This document shows, piece by piece, positions 16,021 through 25,200 of a stretch of DNA of 64,000 nucleotides. Origin of the DNA: Aequitasia sp047973235 (GTDB lineage Bacteria; Bacillota; Clostridia; Lachnospirales; Lachnospiraceae). The translations under genes were made by a program, and so were the position numbers. The stretch spans positions 5,141 through 69,140 of the forward strand of contig JBKEBP010000191.1 of assembly GCA_047973235.1 (NCBI GenBank). Direction: 5' to 3'. Below the pieces are notes generated by a model. That model was not told the origin of the DNA, made no database searches, and saw only the letters and a program-made list of their open reading frames with translations. Every line of letters begins with the position of its first letter. The first letter of the stretch is position 1.

Positions 16021-16767
16021 TTATTCTTGTGTTCCTTCTTCTGCTGCTTCTTCAGTATACTCTTCTTCATAGCCTTCACCTGTAGCGCCTTGGTTAGCTT
16101 CTATACAAGCATCGGCCATCTTAGCTACGATAAGTTTTACTGCACGAATAGCATCATCATTTCCGGGGATAACATAATCTAGCTCTTCAGGATCACAGTT
16201 TGTATCTGCAATACCTATAAGTGGAATACCCAAAGTATGTGCTTCTTGAACACAGATTCTTTCTTTCTTAGGATCTACTACGAAGATTGCATCCGGCAAT
16301 TTCTTCATATCCTTAATTCCACCAAGGTTTTTTTCTAATTTTTCCCATTCTTTTTTAAGACCAATTACTTCTTTTTTAGGTAAAACATCGAAAGTACCGT
16401 CTTCAGACATTCTCTCGATTTCTTTTAGTCTGTCAATTCTACTCTTAATTGTTTTAAAGTTAGTAAGCATTCCACCTAACCATCTCTCGTTTACATAATA
16501 CATTCCACAACGAGCAGCTTCTGTTTTAATCGCATCTTGAGCTTGTTTTTTAGTTCCTACAAAAAGGATAGTTCCACCATCAGCAACTACGTCTGAGATA
16601 GCATAATATGCATCATCAACCATTCCTACTGATTTCTGTAAATCGATAATGTAGATACCGTTTCTCTCTGTGTAAATGTAAGGAGCCATTTTAGGGTTCC
16701 ATCTTCTTGTCTGGTGTCCGAAATGTACACCTGCTTCTAAAAGTTGTTTCATTGAAATAACACTCAT
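16021..16767 (-). CDS. rpsB: 30S ribosomal protein S2
   Basis: A 248-residue small-subunit protein. The signature block MKQLLEAGVHFGHQTRRWNP and the later PDAIFVVDPKKERICVQEA are typical. I use the ATG at 16767 (MSVISMKQ), eight bases after GGAGG; an in-frame ATG 15 bases upstream precedes that site and is unlikely. The tail is acidic (repeated Glu), as in clostridial S2 proteins. It heads the rpsB-tsf operon, with a long leader carrying a hairpin. Confidence 0.97.
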   Translation of the reverse strand: MSVISMKQLLEAGVHFGHQTRRWNPKMAPYIYTERNGIYIIDLQKSVGMVDDAYYAISDVVADGGTILFVGTKKQAQDAIKTEAARCGMYYVNERWLGGMLTNFKTIKSRIDRLKEIERMSEDGTFDVLPKKEVIGLKKEWEKLEKNLGGIKDMKKLPDAIFVVDPKKERICVQEAHTLGIPLIGIADTNCDPEELDYVIPGNDDAIRAVKLIVAKMADACIEANQGATGEGYEEEYTEEAAEEGTQE

Positions 16768-16822
16768 GCTAATTTCCTCCATATTGGTTTTTACTTCCGT
16801 ATAAATATATATCTATAAAAGA

Positions 16823-16842
16823 CCGATAAATAATTGTATCGG
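16823..16842 (-). promoter_or_regulatory. Hairpin in the rpsB leader
   Basis: CCGATA pairs with TATCGG and is followed by TCTTTT on the minus strand, about 55 bases before the rpsB start. It could be an attenuator or an S2 autoregulatory leader element; the T-run is short. I cannot match it to a named r-protein leader. Confidence 0.4.
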
Positions 16843-16885
16843 CACCCTTTCAAGCTACTTATACGTGTTTTTTTGCGACTCTAAA

Positions 16886-16914
16886 ATATTATCATGTTTT
16901 ACCTATAAATGCAA
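16886..16914 (-). promoter_or_regulatory. Promoter of rpsB-tsf
   Basis: On the minus strand TTGCAT (16909-16914) and TAATAT (16886-16891) are 17 bases apart, about 120 bases before the rpsB start, giving a leader of roughly 110 bases. Confidence 0.65.
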
Positions 16915-16947
16915 GCTTTTTCGTCACTTTAACTCCCTATTTACCAC

Positions 16948-17682
16948 TTACACCATATTCGCTAATTCATTAACATCTATCTGTCCCGGTGCTGATGCTT
17001 TCCCCACCACTCCAAAAGTAATCGACGATACAAATTCTTTTGGATTAGTTCTGCTTAATCTTCCAAGTTCTCCCATTGATATTGCAACCAGAGTGACATT
17101 ATCGTATTTGGCATCTACGATTAGTACTGCTCTTCTAAGTGCTTCAACATCGCTTTTATCCTGTGGCATAAAAGCCACTTTACATATATCTGCGCCTTGT
17201 AAGTGCATATCCTCCAGTAATTTTATGATATCCTCTGTCTCAGGAGTTTTATTAAAATCATGATTTGAAAGTATAACGGCAACTTGCATGCAGTGTGCTG
17301 CATTTAATAGCTCAGTCACATTATTTTTGACCAATTCCCATTCAATATCTACAATATCAATACAATTAGATGCTACAGCCGCATAAACTGTTTTTACATA
17401 TTCATCATGTGTCACATCTTTGTTTCCGCCTTCTGTTCTAGTTCTAAAGGTAAATATAAGCGGCATATCTCCTAATACATCTCTAAGTTTATATAACAAT
17501 CTGCTTACAGCTACCGGGCTGTCGCATTCCTCATAAAAATCTACTCTGAGTTCAGCTATTTCCGCTTTAGAATCAACTATATTCTTTGCACTTTCTAATA
17601 TATCATTTTCATTCGTACTAACTATAGGAGCACATATAGCACAATTCTCTTTACTTATCTCAACGCCTCTTATACGTATCAT
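16948..17682 (-). CDS. aroD: 3-dehydroquinate dehydratase, type I
   Basis: This enzyme makes 3-dehydroshikimate through a Schiff-base lysine in the shikimate pathway. The 244-residue TIM barrel shows IAELRVDFYE, FTFRTRTEGG, the catalytic His in ILSNHDFNKTP and the Schiff-base Lys in ICKVAFMPQ, then ISMGELGRLSR. I start at ATG 17682, which overlaps the TGA of the upstream acetyltransferase gene by one base, after a GAGGTGG ribosome site; a TTG just before it is less likely. The shikimate kinase gene is 33 kb away. Confidence 0.94.
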   Translation of the reverse strand: MIRIRGVEISKENCAICAPIVSTNENDILESAKNIVDSKAEIAELRVDFYEECDSPVAVSRLLYKLRDVLGDMPLIFTFRTRTEGGNKDVTHDEYVKTVYAAVASNCIDIVDIEWELVKNNVTELLNAAHCMQVAVILSNHDFNKTPETEDIIKLLEDMHLQGADICKVAFMPQDKSDVEALRRAVLIVDAKYDNVTLVAISMGELGRLSRTNPKEFVSSITFGVVGKASAPGQIDVNELANMV

Positions 17683-18521
17683 CAAACCACCTCATCAAAA
17701 CGCACTTTTATATTTTTAAAAAGTATATCTGTAAATTCACTTATTGGAATTCTTTTCTCTGAAGTGCTGTTATTCTCACAAATAATCTTATCTTCAACCT
17801 CTAAATTAATCCCATCAACAATCTTGGACGGCAACATACCAACCAGCTTTTCCACATTAATAATTCGAACCATGTATGGTGTATTAGTTAAAGAAGGTTC
17901 GAGTACTTTAGGTAACACCTTAATTACCCGCTCACCATCCTCCTTTGTCATTAAAGTCGCTCCGTCACTTTTATATTCTTTTATTAATCTACTGTAATAT
18001 TCATAATCACGCAATGTATAAATCATATAATTATTATCTAAAAACCCATTTATGTAATTAACATATGCATCAGCATCACTTTCTCCAAATTCTCTGTATG
18101 ACAAATCTGAAACATTACAATACTCCCATTGCTTTCTAAAAACAGTCCTAAAATCATAAGGCGTGTAAATAGCCTCTGCCACAGGCATCAAATATGTAAA
18201 TACTTCTCCGGCATCATACATATCATTCAAAACCCTATTGAGAAGCTGACCCATATATCCTTTTGAACGTTCTTCTTTTAGTGTTGCAACTGCTACAATA
18301 TAGTGTATTAGTGTTTCAGTATCATTTATCATGGCCCTATATGGATTCAAATGTATCATGGAGCATACCTTATCACCATCTTCAAGTACATAGATAATAT
18401 TATTTTTAGTCACCTCTGTAAAGTAATAATCTACGAATCCTTTAGAGTCTTCAGGAAATACTGATTCGTATACTTCTCGTGCTTTGTAATATTCTTCCTG
18501 ATCTAAAATACGTATACTCAT
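17682..18521 (-). CDS. GNAT-family acetyltransferase, Eis-like
   Basis: A 279-residue protein. The N-terminal half is a GNAT fold with the acetyl-CoA loop VAVATLKEERSKGYMGQLL. The C-terminal half (about 200-279) looks like a sterol-carrier-type domain, as in Eis-like proteins. The acceptor is unknown. I use ATG 18521, about eight bases after GGAGGG; an earlier in-frame ATG lies upstream of that site. It is cotranscribed with aroD, whose start overlaps its stop. Confidence 0.8.
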   Translation of the reverse strand: MSIRILDQEEYYKAREVYESVFPEDSKGFVDYYFTEVTKNNIIYVLEDGDKVCSMIHLNPYRAMINDTETLIHYIVAVATLKEERSKGYMGQLLNRVLNDMYDAGEVFTYLMPVAEAIYTPYDFRTVFRKQWEYCNVSDLSYREFGESDADAYVNYINGFLDNNYMIYTLRDYEYYSRLIKEYKSDGATLMTKEDGERVIKVLPKVLEPSLTNTPYMVRIINVEKLVGMLPSKIVDGINLEVEDKIICENNSTSEKRIPISEFTDILFKNIKVRFDEVV

Positions 18522-18567
18522 GCAAACTCCCTCCAATTACTTTTAAATATTAGTTCACTTGGTTTTA

Positions 18568-19116
18568 CTACTGCTTTTTGGGGCAACCACTGCATCCGGC
18601 ACATCCGCCTAATTCAGATGATGAAGCCATATATCCATAAGTATCTATCGTTTCAAGGCACACTATAGCCTGCGCTGCTATTCCTTCACCTCTGCCGGTA
18701 AATCCCATACCCTCTTCCGTCGTTGCTTTGACATTTACCTGGCTCTTTTCTATGTTTAATGCTTCTGATAATTTTTCTACCATTTCGTCCACAAAAGGAC
18801 GCATTTTAGGTGCCTGCGCTATTATAGTTGCATCGATATTAGAAATAAAAAGTAGTTTCTCTTCAAGAAGTAACTTAACTTTTCTTAAAAGATTAATACT
18901 ATCTGCACCTTTATACTTTACATCCGTATCAGGAAAATGCTTTCCTATATCTCCAAATGCAGCTGCACCTAGAAGTGCATCCATAATAGCATGCGTCAAA
19001 ACATCTGCATCTGAGTGTCCATCTAAACCCTTTTCATAAGGGATTGTAACACCTCCAATTATAAGAGGCCTTCCGCTCACTAAACTATGTACATCATATC
19101 CCATGCCTACTCTCAT
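18568..19116 (-). CDS. ispF: 2-C-methyl-D-erythritol 2,4-cyclodiphosphate synthase with Cys-rich tail
   Basis: This is the fifth MEP-pathway enzyme; it cyclises CDP-methylerythritol phosphate with release of CMP. The metal ligands are in MGYDVHSL (Asp, His) and the later DGHSDADVLTHAIMDALLGA. The active-site blocks GDIGKHFPDTD and TTEEGMGFTGRGEGIAAQA are intact. The usual enzyme is about 157 residues, while this one has 182: the extra tail ends GGCAGCSGCPKK, with three Cys in a Gly-Cys pattern. It starts two bases after the small membrane protein gene 19119-19430. The tail may bind metal or form disulphides; no function is known to me. Confidence 0.95.
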   Translation of the reverse strand: MRVGMGYDVHSLVSGRPLIIGGVTIPYEKGLDGHSDADVLTHAIMDALLGAAAFGDIGKHFPDTDVKYKGADSINLLRKVKLLLEEKLLFISNIDATIIAQAPKMRPFVDEMVEKLSEALNIEKSQVNVKATTEEGMGFTGRGEGIAAQAIVCLETIDTYGYMASSSELGGCAGCSGCPKKQ

Positions 19117-19118
19117 AT

Positions 19119-19430
19119 CTATACCTTATCTTCTTTCTCATTATTTGTATCTTCATTATTTGTATCTTGGTCATTATTATCGGATTGGCTGTCTAATAAC
19201 GTTTTCTCTTCATTTTCATCTGCCTGTGGCGGATTAGCTCTATCTTTTTTATAGCTAATAGCTACTGTAACAAGAAGTGCAACAGCTATTACTAAAAATG
19301 CCACACCGGCAAACATAAACATTGGTTGTGTTCCTTCCGCCCCTTGTACTACATCCTTGATTAATGAAAATCCCAAATATCCCAAATATGCTCCGGCAAT
19401 AACTCGAAATATATAATTTCTGTTCGACAT
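19119..19430 (-). CDS. Small two-helix membrane protein, unknown
   Basis: I do not recognise this 103-residue protein. It has two hydrophobic helices (about 8-26 and 37-58) and then a very hydrophilic tail rich in Glu, Asp and Asn, with a repeated NNxDTNNE-like pattern. A strong AAGGAGAT site precedes the ATG. It heads an operon with ispF, the acetyltransferase and aroD. Confidence 0.7.
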   Translation of the reverse strand: MSNRNYIFRVIAGAYLGYLGFSLIKDVVQGAEGTQPMFMFAGVAFLVIAVALLVTVAISYKKDRANPPQADENEEKTLLDSQSDNNDQDTNNEDTNNEKEDKV

Positions 19431-19496
19431 AATATTCTATCTCCTTCGTAACAATTAATTGTTTTCTACAGTTTACACAAAAGTTCTCCTAATTGC

Positions 19497-19531
19497 AATA
19501 AGGCGGTCCTCAAAATGAGAACCGCCTTATT
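19497..19531 (-). terminator. Intrinsic terminator after the tRNA genes
   Basis: A 16-base stem (19497-19512 with 19516-19531) with a three-base loop lies just beyond the 3' end of tRNA-Met. It is among the strongest hairpins in the window, but the T-run that follows is short. Confidence 0.75.
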
Positions 19532-19543
19532 AGCTACTAGTAG

Positions 19544-19617
19544 TAGCGGGAACAGGATTTGAACCTGCGACACCACGGGTATGAACCGTGTGCTCTAGCC
19601 AACTGAGCTATCCCGCC
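19544..19617 (-). tRNA. tRNA-Met(CAT), elongator
   Basis: A 74-base cloverleaf. The acceptor GGCGGGA pairs with TCCCGCT (G1-U72), the D-arm reads AGCTCAGTTGGCTAGAGC, the anticodon stem CACGG/CCGTG encloses TTCATAC, and the T-arm contains GGTTCAAATCC. The G1-U72 end and lack of a CGCGGG start make it elongator rather than initiator. No CCA is encoded. Confidence 0.95.
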
Positions 19618-19688
19618 TCGTTATGAGCACTTGGCAACCGTACTTTGGTTGCTTACGTGCGATACATGTCACAGCACTTGACGAGGTG
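19617..19688. repeat. Structured tRNA-spacer repeat, copy 1
   Basis: A 72-base element almost identical to the one at 19710-19783 (one substitution and a two-base gap). Its ends pair with each other (CTCGT with ACGAG), and inside it GCAACC pairs with GGTTGC around seven bases, flanked by GCAC/GTGC. It lies directly against the 5' end of tRNA-Met. Confidence 0.8.
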
Positions 19689-19709
19689 TTTTCGAGTCTA
19701 GTACTGAGG

Positions 19710-19783
19710 CTCGTTATGAGCACTTGGCAACCGTACTTTGGTTGCTTACGTGCGATACATGTCACACAGCACTTTACGAGGTG
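19710..19783. repeat. Structured tRNA-spacer repeat, copy 2
   Basis: The second, 74-base copy, separated from copy 1 by 21 bases. It keeps all the pairing segments of copy 1. It lies between tRNA-Val and copy 1 in the tRNA transcript. Confidence 0.8.
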
Positions 19784-19799
19784 CTATTTATGTAACTAA

Positions 19800-19872
19800 T
19801 GGGACCAATAGGGCTCGAACCTATGACCCCCTGCTTGTAAGGCAGGTGCTCTCCCAGCTGAGCTATGATCCC
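19800..19872 (-). tRNA. tRNA-Val(TAC)
   Basis: A 73-base cloverleaf. The acceptor GGGATCA pairs with TGGTCCC, the D-arm is AGCTCAGCTGGGAGAGC, the anticodon stem CCTGC/GCAGG encloses CTTACAA, and the T-arm contains GGTTCGAGCCC. The discriminator is A; no CCA is encoded. Confidence 0.96.
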
Positions 19873-19880
19873 ATATAGTT

Positions 19881-19937
19881 GCGGGTCTTTGTCAAACCCG
19901 CTTTGCTATTATACTATTTATTGATGTGAAGTGTCAA
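19881..19937 (-). promoter_or_regulatory. Promoter and leader hairpin of the tRNA operon
   Basis: On the minus strand TTGACA (19932-19937) and TATAAT (19908-19913) are 18 bases apart. The short leader holds a GCGGGT/ACCCGC hairpin (19881-19901) directly before tRNA-Val, probably a processing signal. Confidence 0.75.
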
Positions 19938-19954
19938 CAATATTTTAGAAAAAA

Positions 19955-21451
19955 TTACTGACCATTTATTACATTGTTCATGGCCTCTTTAATTCCGGCT
20001 ATTGAGGCATCATCAGGATATGTAACATATAGTGCTTGTGAGCCGGTTGAGAAGCACACATCACTACCACCCGTTCCTTCAGCGGCTACAGACTGAATAT
20101 CATAGTTCACACCTGTAGCTAATTGTCCACTTACCAACTGCTGCATCTCATCATGAGTCATATTGGTCTGAACACTACCTTCAACTCCTGAAACAATAGA
20201 ATTAAAACTTGTGAGAAGTGCGGGTGACATCATTTTTTGTAAAATTGCCGTTATTACTTTCTGCTGATTCTTACCACGTTGGTTATCACCACCTGATACA
20301 TTATATCGTTCTCTACAAAATGCCAGTGCCTGATTACCGTTTAATGTATTACTTCCTTGGTTTATCGTGAAATTACCTACAGTCGTCGTGAATGCCTCTT
20401 CCGAATCAACCGTTACTCCACCCACTGCATCTACTATTTTAACAACCGAATCAAAGTTCACTCTCGCGTAGTAATCAATATCAATTCCATATAAATTGGA
20501 AAGTGTTCGCATAGAAGCATCAACACCATATATACCGGCATGTGTTAGTTTATCTTTTGCTCCACCTGATACTCCCGGTATTTCTACATAATAATCTCTA
20601 GGCGTTGTTGTTAGAAGTATCTTCTTAGTATCCGGATTAACAGTCATTATGATATTAACATCACTTCTACTATTAGTTGATATTGGTCCACTAACATCTA
20701 TACCACTAATGAATACACTAAATGATTTAGATATATCTCCGGTTTGCTCTTCTTCCATTTCTGATTCTATACCATGTTGATATATAACCCTAGTCGCGCC
20801 ATAGTATTCTTCCACCGTATCAGCTGCTATACTTTCCAGTGACTCATTGTAAATTCCTGCATTCACATCGCCTGATAATATTGCTTGAGCTAATTCAGTC
20901 ATACTTGAATACTCTTTAACCTGTATGCTTTGTCCCAGTTCCTTTTCCACTTCATCCGTCATGACTTTTGTATTCTCAGTATCCATAGCTGTCTGAGTAC
21001 CGAATACGTAGTCCTTTGCATCATCAAGACTCTGTGCCGGATCATCGTTTAAAACAACAACCACCATGTTATCAGTCTTATACTTAGCTCCTGAGATTTC
21101 CTCCAGCATACTATTTGTCGTTGACAGATAATATAATCCTAGCCCTAATGTGATACTAATAATTACACTAATAACTATCCCAACTATAAAAGCTCTGTTT
21201 TTCGGAAATTGTAACACAAATGTTACAATAAAAAGTACTACCAGTACTGCTGCTACAGCAATTAAATACTTCGATGGCAACAACCCACTATTCCATAATA
21301 CCAGTACAAATGCAGCTGACACCATTAGCTGAATTATTGATACTACTCGTCCGATAAATCTGCCAACATCTGAGCCTTGTGACTTTTCGACACGTGTAGC
21401 ATGATTACCTGTATGTCTTCTTCCTCTATGGTATTTCGAATTAGAACTCAT
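19955..21451 (-). CDS. LytR-CpsA-Psr (LCP) family cell-envelope protein
   Basis: LCP enzymes move glycopolymers such as teichoic acids or capsules from lipid carriers onto peptidoglycan, outside the membrane. This protein has 498 residues. A basic N-terminal tail (about 1-32) precedes three hydrophobic helices (about 33-55, 62-82 and 88-110), more than the single helix usual in the family. The LCP domain runs from about 235 to the end, with SGIDVSGPISTNSRSDVNII, the Arg/Asp site TTTPRDYYVEIP and NFDSVVKIVDAVGGV, then ALAFCRERYNVSGGDNQRG. The segment at about 125-215 resembles the accessory extracellular domain found in clostridial LCP proteins. Confidence 0.92.
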   Translation of the reverse strand: MSSNSKYHRGRRHTGNHATRVEKSQGSDVGRFIGRVVSIIQLMVSAAFVLVLWNSGLLPSKYLIAVAAVLVVLFIVTFVLQFPKNRAFIVGIVISVIISITLGLGLYYLSTTNSMLEEISGAKYKTDNMVVVVLNDDPAQSLDDAKDYVFGTQTAMDTENTKVMTDEVEKELGQSIQVKEYSSMTELAQAILSGDVNAGIYNESLESIAADTVEEYYGATRVIYQHGIESEMEEEQTGDISKSFSVFISGIDVSGPISTNSRSDVNIIMTVNPDTKKILLTTTPRDYYVEIPGVSGGAKDKLTHAGIYGVDASMRTLSNLYGIDIDYYARVNFDSVVKIVDAVGGVTVDSEEAFTTTVGNFTINQGSNTLNGNQALAFCRERYNVSGGDNQRGKNQQKVITAILQKMMSPALLTSFNSIVSGVEGSVQTNMTHDEMQQLVSGQLATGVNYDIQSVAAEGTGGSDVCFSTGSQALYVTYPDDASIAGIKEAMNNVINGQ

Positions 21452-21541
21452 TTAGAAATCTCCTTCTTGACTTGTATTTTTCGCAATAACCACAATACTA
21501 CCACTTTCCATAGAAAAAAACAAGTTTAAACATATCTTAAA

Positions 21542-22234
21542 TTACTTAAAGTACCTAACACCTGATTCAAAGATTTTCAGATCTTGTTCTCCATATATAT
21601 TTACTGCCACGCTTCTGTCTCTACGCTCTGAATGTGCCATCTTACCTAGTATTCTGCCGTCAGGAGATGTAATACCTTCTATCGACATATACGACCCATT
21701 AACATTCCATTCTTCATCCATAGTAACATTACCTTCTATGTCACAATACTGTGTCGCAATCTGTCCATTTTTCGCAAGTTTTTCAAGCCACTCTCCGGTA
21801 GCAACAAATCTACCTTCGCCATGCGAAGCGGGATTAGTATAAACCTTTCCCAGTTCTGCATCCCGCAGCCATGGTGACTTGTTTGAAACCACCTTGGTAT
21901 AGACCATCTTTGAAATATGGCGTCCTATAGTGTTATATGTAAGCGTTGGCGACTCTTCATTTTGACCTATTATATGTCCACTTGGTACCAGTCCCAGTTT
22001 GATAAGTGCTTGGAAACCATTACAAATTCCAATAACCAGCCCGTCTCTCTCATACAACAATTTCTCAATAGCCTCTTTAAGCTTCTCATTCTTAAATGCT
22101 GTTGCAAAGAACTTAGCTGAACCATCAGGTTCATCACCTGCGCTAAATCCACCGGGAAACATTATAATCTGTGATTCAGAGATTGCTTTTTCGAACTCAT
22201 ATACTGAATCAGTAATATCCGATGAATTAAAATT
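21542..22234 (-). pseudogene. purL: PurL glutaminase-domain remainder after an in-frame amber stop
   Basis: This segment is the C-terminal class I glutamine amidotransferase domain of PurL. It continues in the same frame directly after the TAG at 22237-22235. The first 24 codons after the stop (ending ESQII) have no good start codon; the first ATG (22162) lies in MFPGGFSAGDEPDGS, inside the domain. The nucleophile Cys is in GICNGFQAL (residue 1090 of the joined protein), and the His region is MAHSERRD. Translation from ATG 22162 would give 206 residues lacking the first strand of the domain, and I see no ribosome site there, so it is probably not made as a working subunit. Confidence 0.8.
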
Positions 22235-25200
22235 CTAAAATACTCTCTTAGTTACATTTGCTCCTGCTCGTTCAAATTCGTTCTTAGAATCATATTCGCA
22301 ATTAGTTCCCGGCATAACCGGAATAAATACAGTCGGTTTAGCAATTTTATTTTTGCATATATATATATCATTCGTTTCATATATAGATGTCTCTATGGTC
22401 TCTGAGCTATTTTCCTCAGATACAGTAGCAAATACATTTTCAAGCGGTGATTTCCACGCATTAATAGCTTCGTCAAGTGATATTGACATATCTTTGTACT
22501 TAAAGACTGCTTCCTTTTCAATAACACCTATAAGTGTACTATCAAATGACACAAATGCTCCCTGCTTAACCTCGACCATGATACTTCCAAATTCAGGTGC
22601 AAACAAATCCGATTCCTTGAGATTATTATTAACACTAAACCCAAGACTATTACCAAATGCCATTTTGCTAATCGCAGGAACAACTCCCTGTCTGTCAAGA
22701 GCATATGCTGATATAACTCTGCCTTCTATTATGTCTTGATATAACGCATCGTATAACGCCATAATGCTGTCATAAATAGGCATATCATATTCATCACGTT
22801 CTATACGTAGTAAGACAACTTCATTTCCCGCTGATTTAAACTCCGGAGTAATTATATCTTCTTCTTTTGCAATATCTACTGCAAATGATACAAGAGTTGG
22901 CGGCACATCAATATCCTCAAATGTACCGGACATAGAATCCTTACCACCTATTGACGGAAGTCCAAATCCCAGTTGAGCATTATATGCACCTAGAAGTGCA
23001 GCAAATGGTTGTCCCCATCTCTTCGGATTGTCCTTCATACGTTTAAAGTATTCTTGAAATGTAAATCTAATCTTCTTATAGTCTCCTCCTGAGGCAACTA
23101 TCTTTGCTACTGATTCAACAACAGCATAGATCGCACCATGAAATGGACTCCAACTTGATAAATATGGATCGAATCCATAACTCATCATCGTTACAGTTTC
23201 ACAGTCTCCTGATAGAACAGGCAGCTTAGCTACCATAGTCTGAGTTTCCGTCAACTGTTTTTCTCCACCATATGGCATAAATACAGAAGATGCTCCTACT
23301 GAACTGTCAAACATCTCAACAAGTCCTTTTTGTGAACACACATTAATGTCTGATAATACCTCAATCCACTTTGTTCTAACATCTTTTACATTTGGTAATA
23401 CAAATGTACTTCCTGATTTATGTGGAATTTCCACCTCTACCTTTGTTTCTTGGTGCGCACCATTGGTATCAAGGAATTCACGAGATAAATCTACAATAGT
23501 TTTCCCTCTCCACTTTAGAATAAGTCTCGGTTCACTTGTTACTGTTGCAACTACTGTTGATTCCAAGTTTTCTTCTTTAGAATATAACATGAACTGCTCG
23601 ACATCAGCTGGGTCAACCACTACAGCCATTCTCTCCTGTGATTCTGAAATGGCGATTTCAGTACCGTCAAGTCCCGCATATTTCTTTGGAACTTTATCAA
23701 GGTCAATTGTAAGTCCATCTGCCAGTTCACCTATAGCAACAGATACACCTCCTGCACCAAAATCATTACATTTTTTTATAAGAAAACTTACCTCTTCCCG
23801 TCTGAAAAGGCGTTGTATCTTCCTTTCCGTTGGCGGATTACCTTTTTGAACCTCAGCTCCGCTTTCTTTAGTCGAATCTTCCGTATGAACCTTTGATGAT
23901 CCTGTAGCGCCTCCAATACCATCTCGGCCTGTCCTTCCCCCGAGCAGTATAATAATGTCTCCCGGATCAGAAGTTAATCTTCTAACTGCTCTTCGTGGAG
24001 CTGCACCTAGAACTGCACCTATTTCCATTCTTTTTGCCACATAATTCGGATGATATATTTCTTTAACAAGACCTGTTGCAAGTCCAATTTGATTTCCATA
24101 TGAACTATATCCTTGTGCAGCTTCTCTTACTATCTTCTTCTGCGGAAGTTTTCCTTCAAGTGTATCCTTAACAGAAGTTCTCGAATCTGCAGCACCTGTA
24201 ACTCTCATAGCCTGATATACATAGGTTCTGCCTGATAATGGATCTCTAATAGCTCCACCCAAGCACGTAGCCGCGCCACCAAACGGTTCTATTTCCGTAG
24301 GGTGATTGTGCGTTTCATTCTTAAAATTGACGAGCCATTCCTCTTCTTTACCATCAATAGAAACCGGTACTACAATACTACATGCATTTATTTCGTCTGT
24401 TTCTTCCTGATCTTCTAATTTTCCTTCTTTTTTAAGCTTTCTCATTGCCATTAATGCAAGATCCATAAGGCATACAAATTTATCTTCACGTCCCTTAAAT
24501 ATATCACTATGATCACTTAAATACTGCTTATATGTCTCTTCAATAGGCTTTTTATAATCACCATTACCAAATGAAACCTCTGTAAGTTCAGTTGAAAACG
24601 TTGTATGCCTACAATGATCTGACCAATACGTATCAAGAACTCTAATCTCGGTCATAGATGGATTTCTGTTCTCTTCTGTTCTGAAATAGTTTTGAATATG
24701 CAGAAAGTCCTTAAATGTCATTGCAAGACCGAGTGACATATATAAACTGTTAAGTTCATTCTCATTCAAGTCTTTAAATCCATCAAAGATAATAACATCT
24801 TCAGGTTCATTAAAATTAGTAAGCAGCGTTTCGGGCTTTATGGCCGATGCTTCTCTTGAGTCAACAGGATTAATACAGTGATTTTTAATAGCAGTGAGTT
24901 GTTCATCGGAAATCATACCTTCAACAACATATGTACTTGCAGTTCTAATAATTGGATTCTCATCCTCATTAATAAATCCAATGCACTGCTCCGCCGAGTC
25001 TGCCCTCTGATCATATTGACCCGGTAAATATTCTACTGAAAAAACTTTGGCATTTCCTTGTATGTCAAACTTCTCATGGTATATAGTATCTACGGGTGGT
25101 TCAGCAAAAACACCATTACATGCAATATTAAATGTCTCCTCAGACACATTCTCTATATCATAGCGAATTAATATTCTAACATTATCGACACTTTCAATAC

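Noticed and set aside
22235..22237. Reassignment of TAG to an amino acid in this organism
   Set aside because: frr, the WYL gene, hypD and the YifB gene all end with TAG at their normal family lengths, so TAG works as a stop here; only purL has an internal one.
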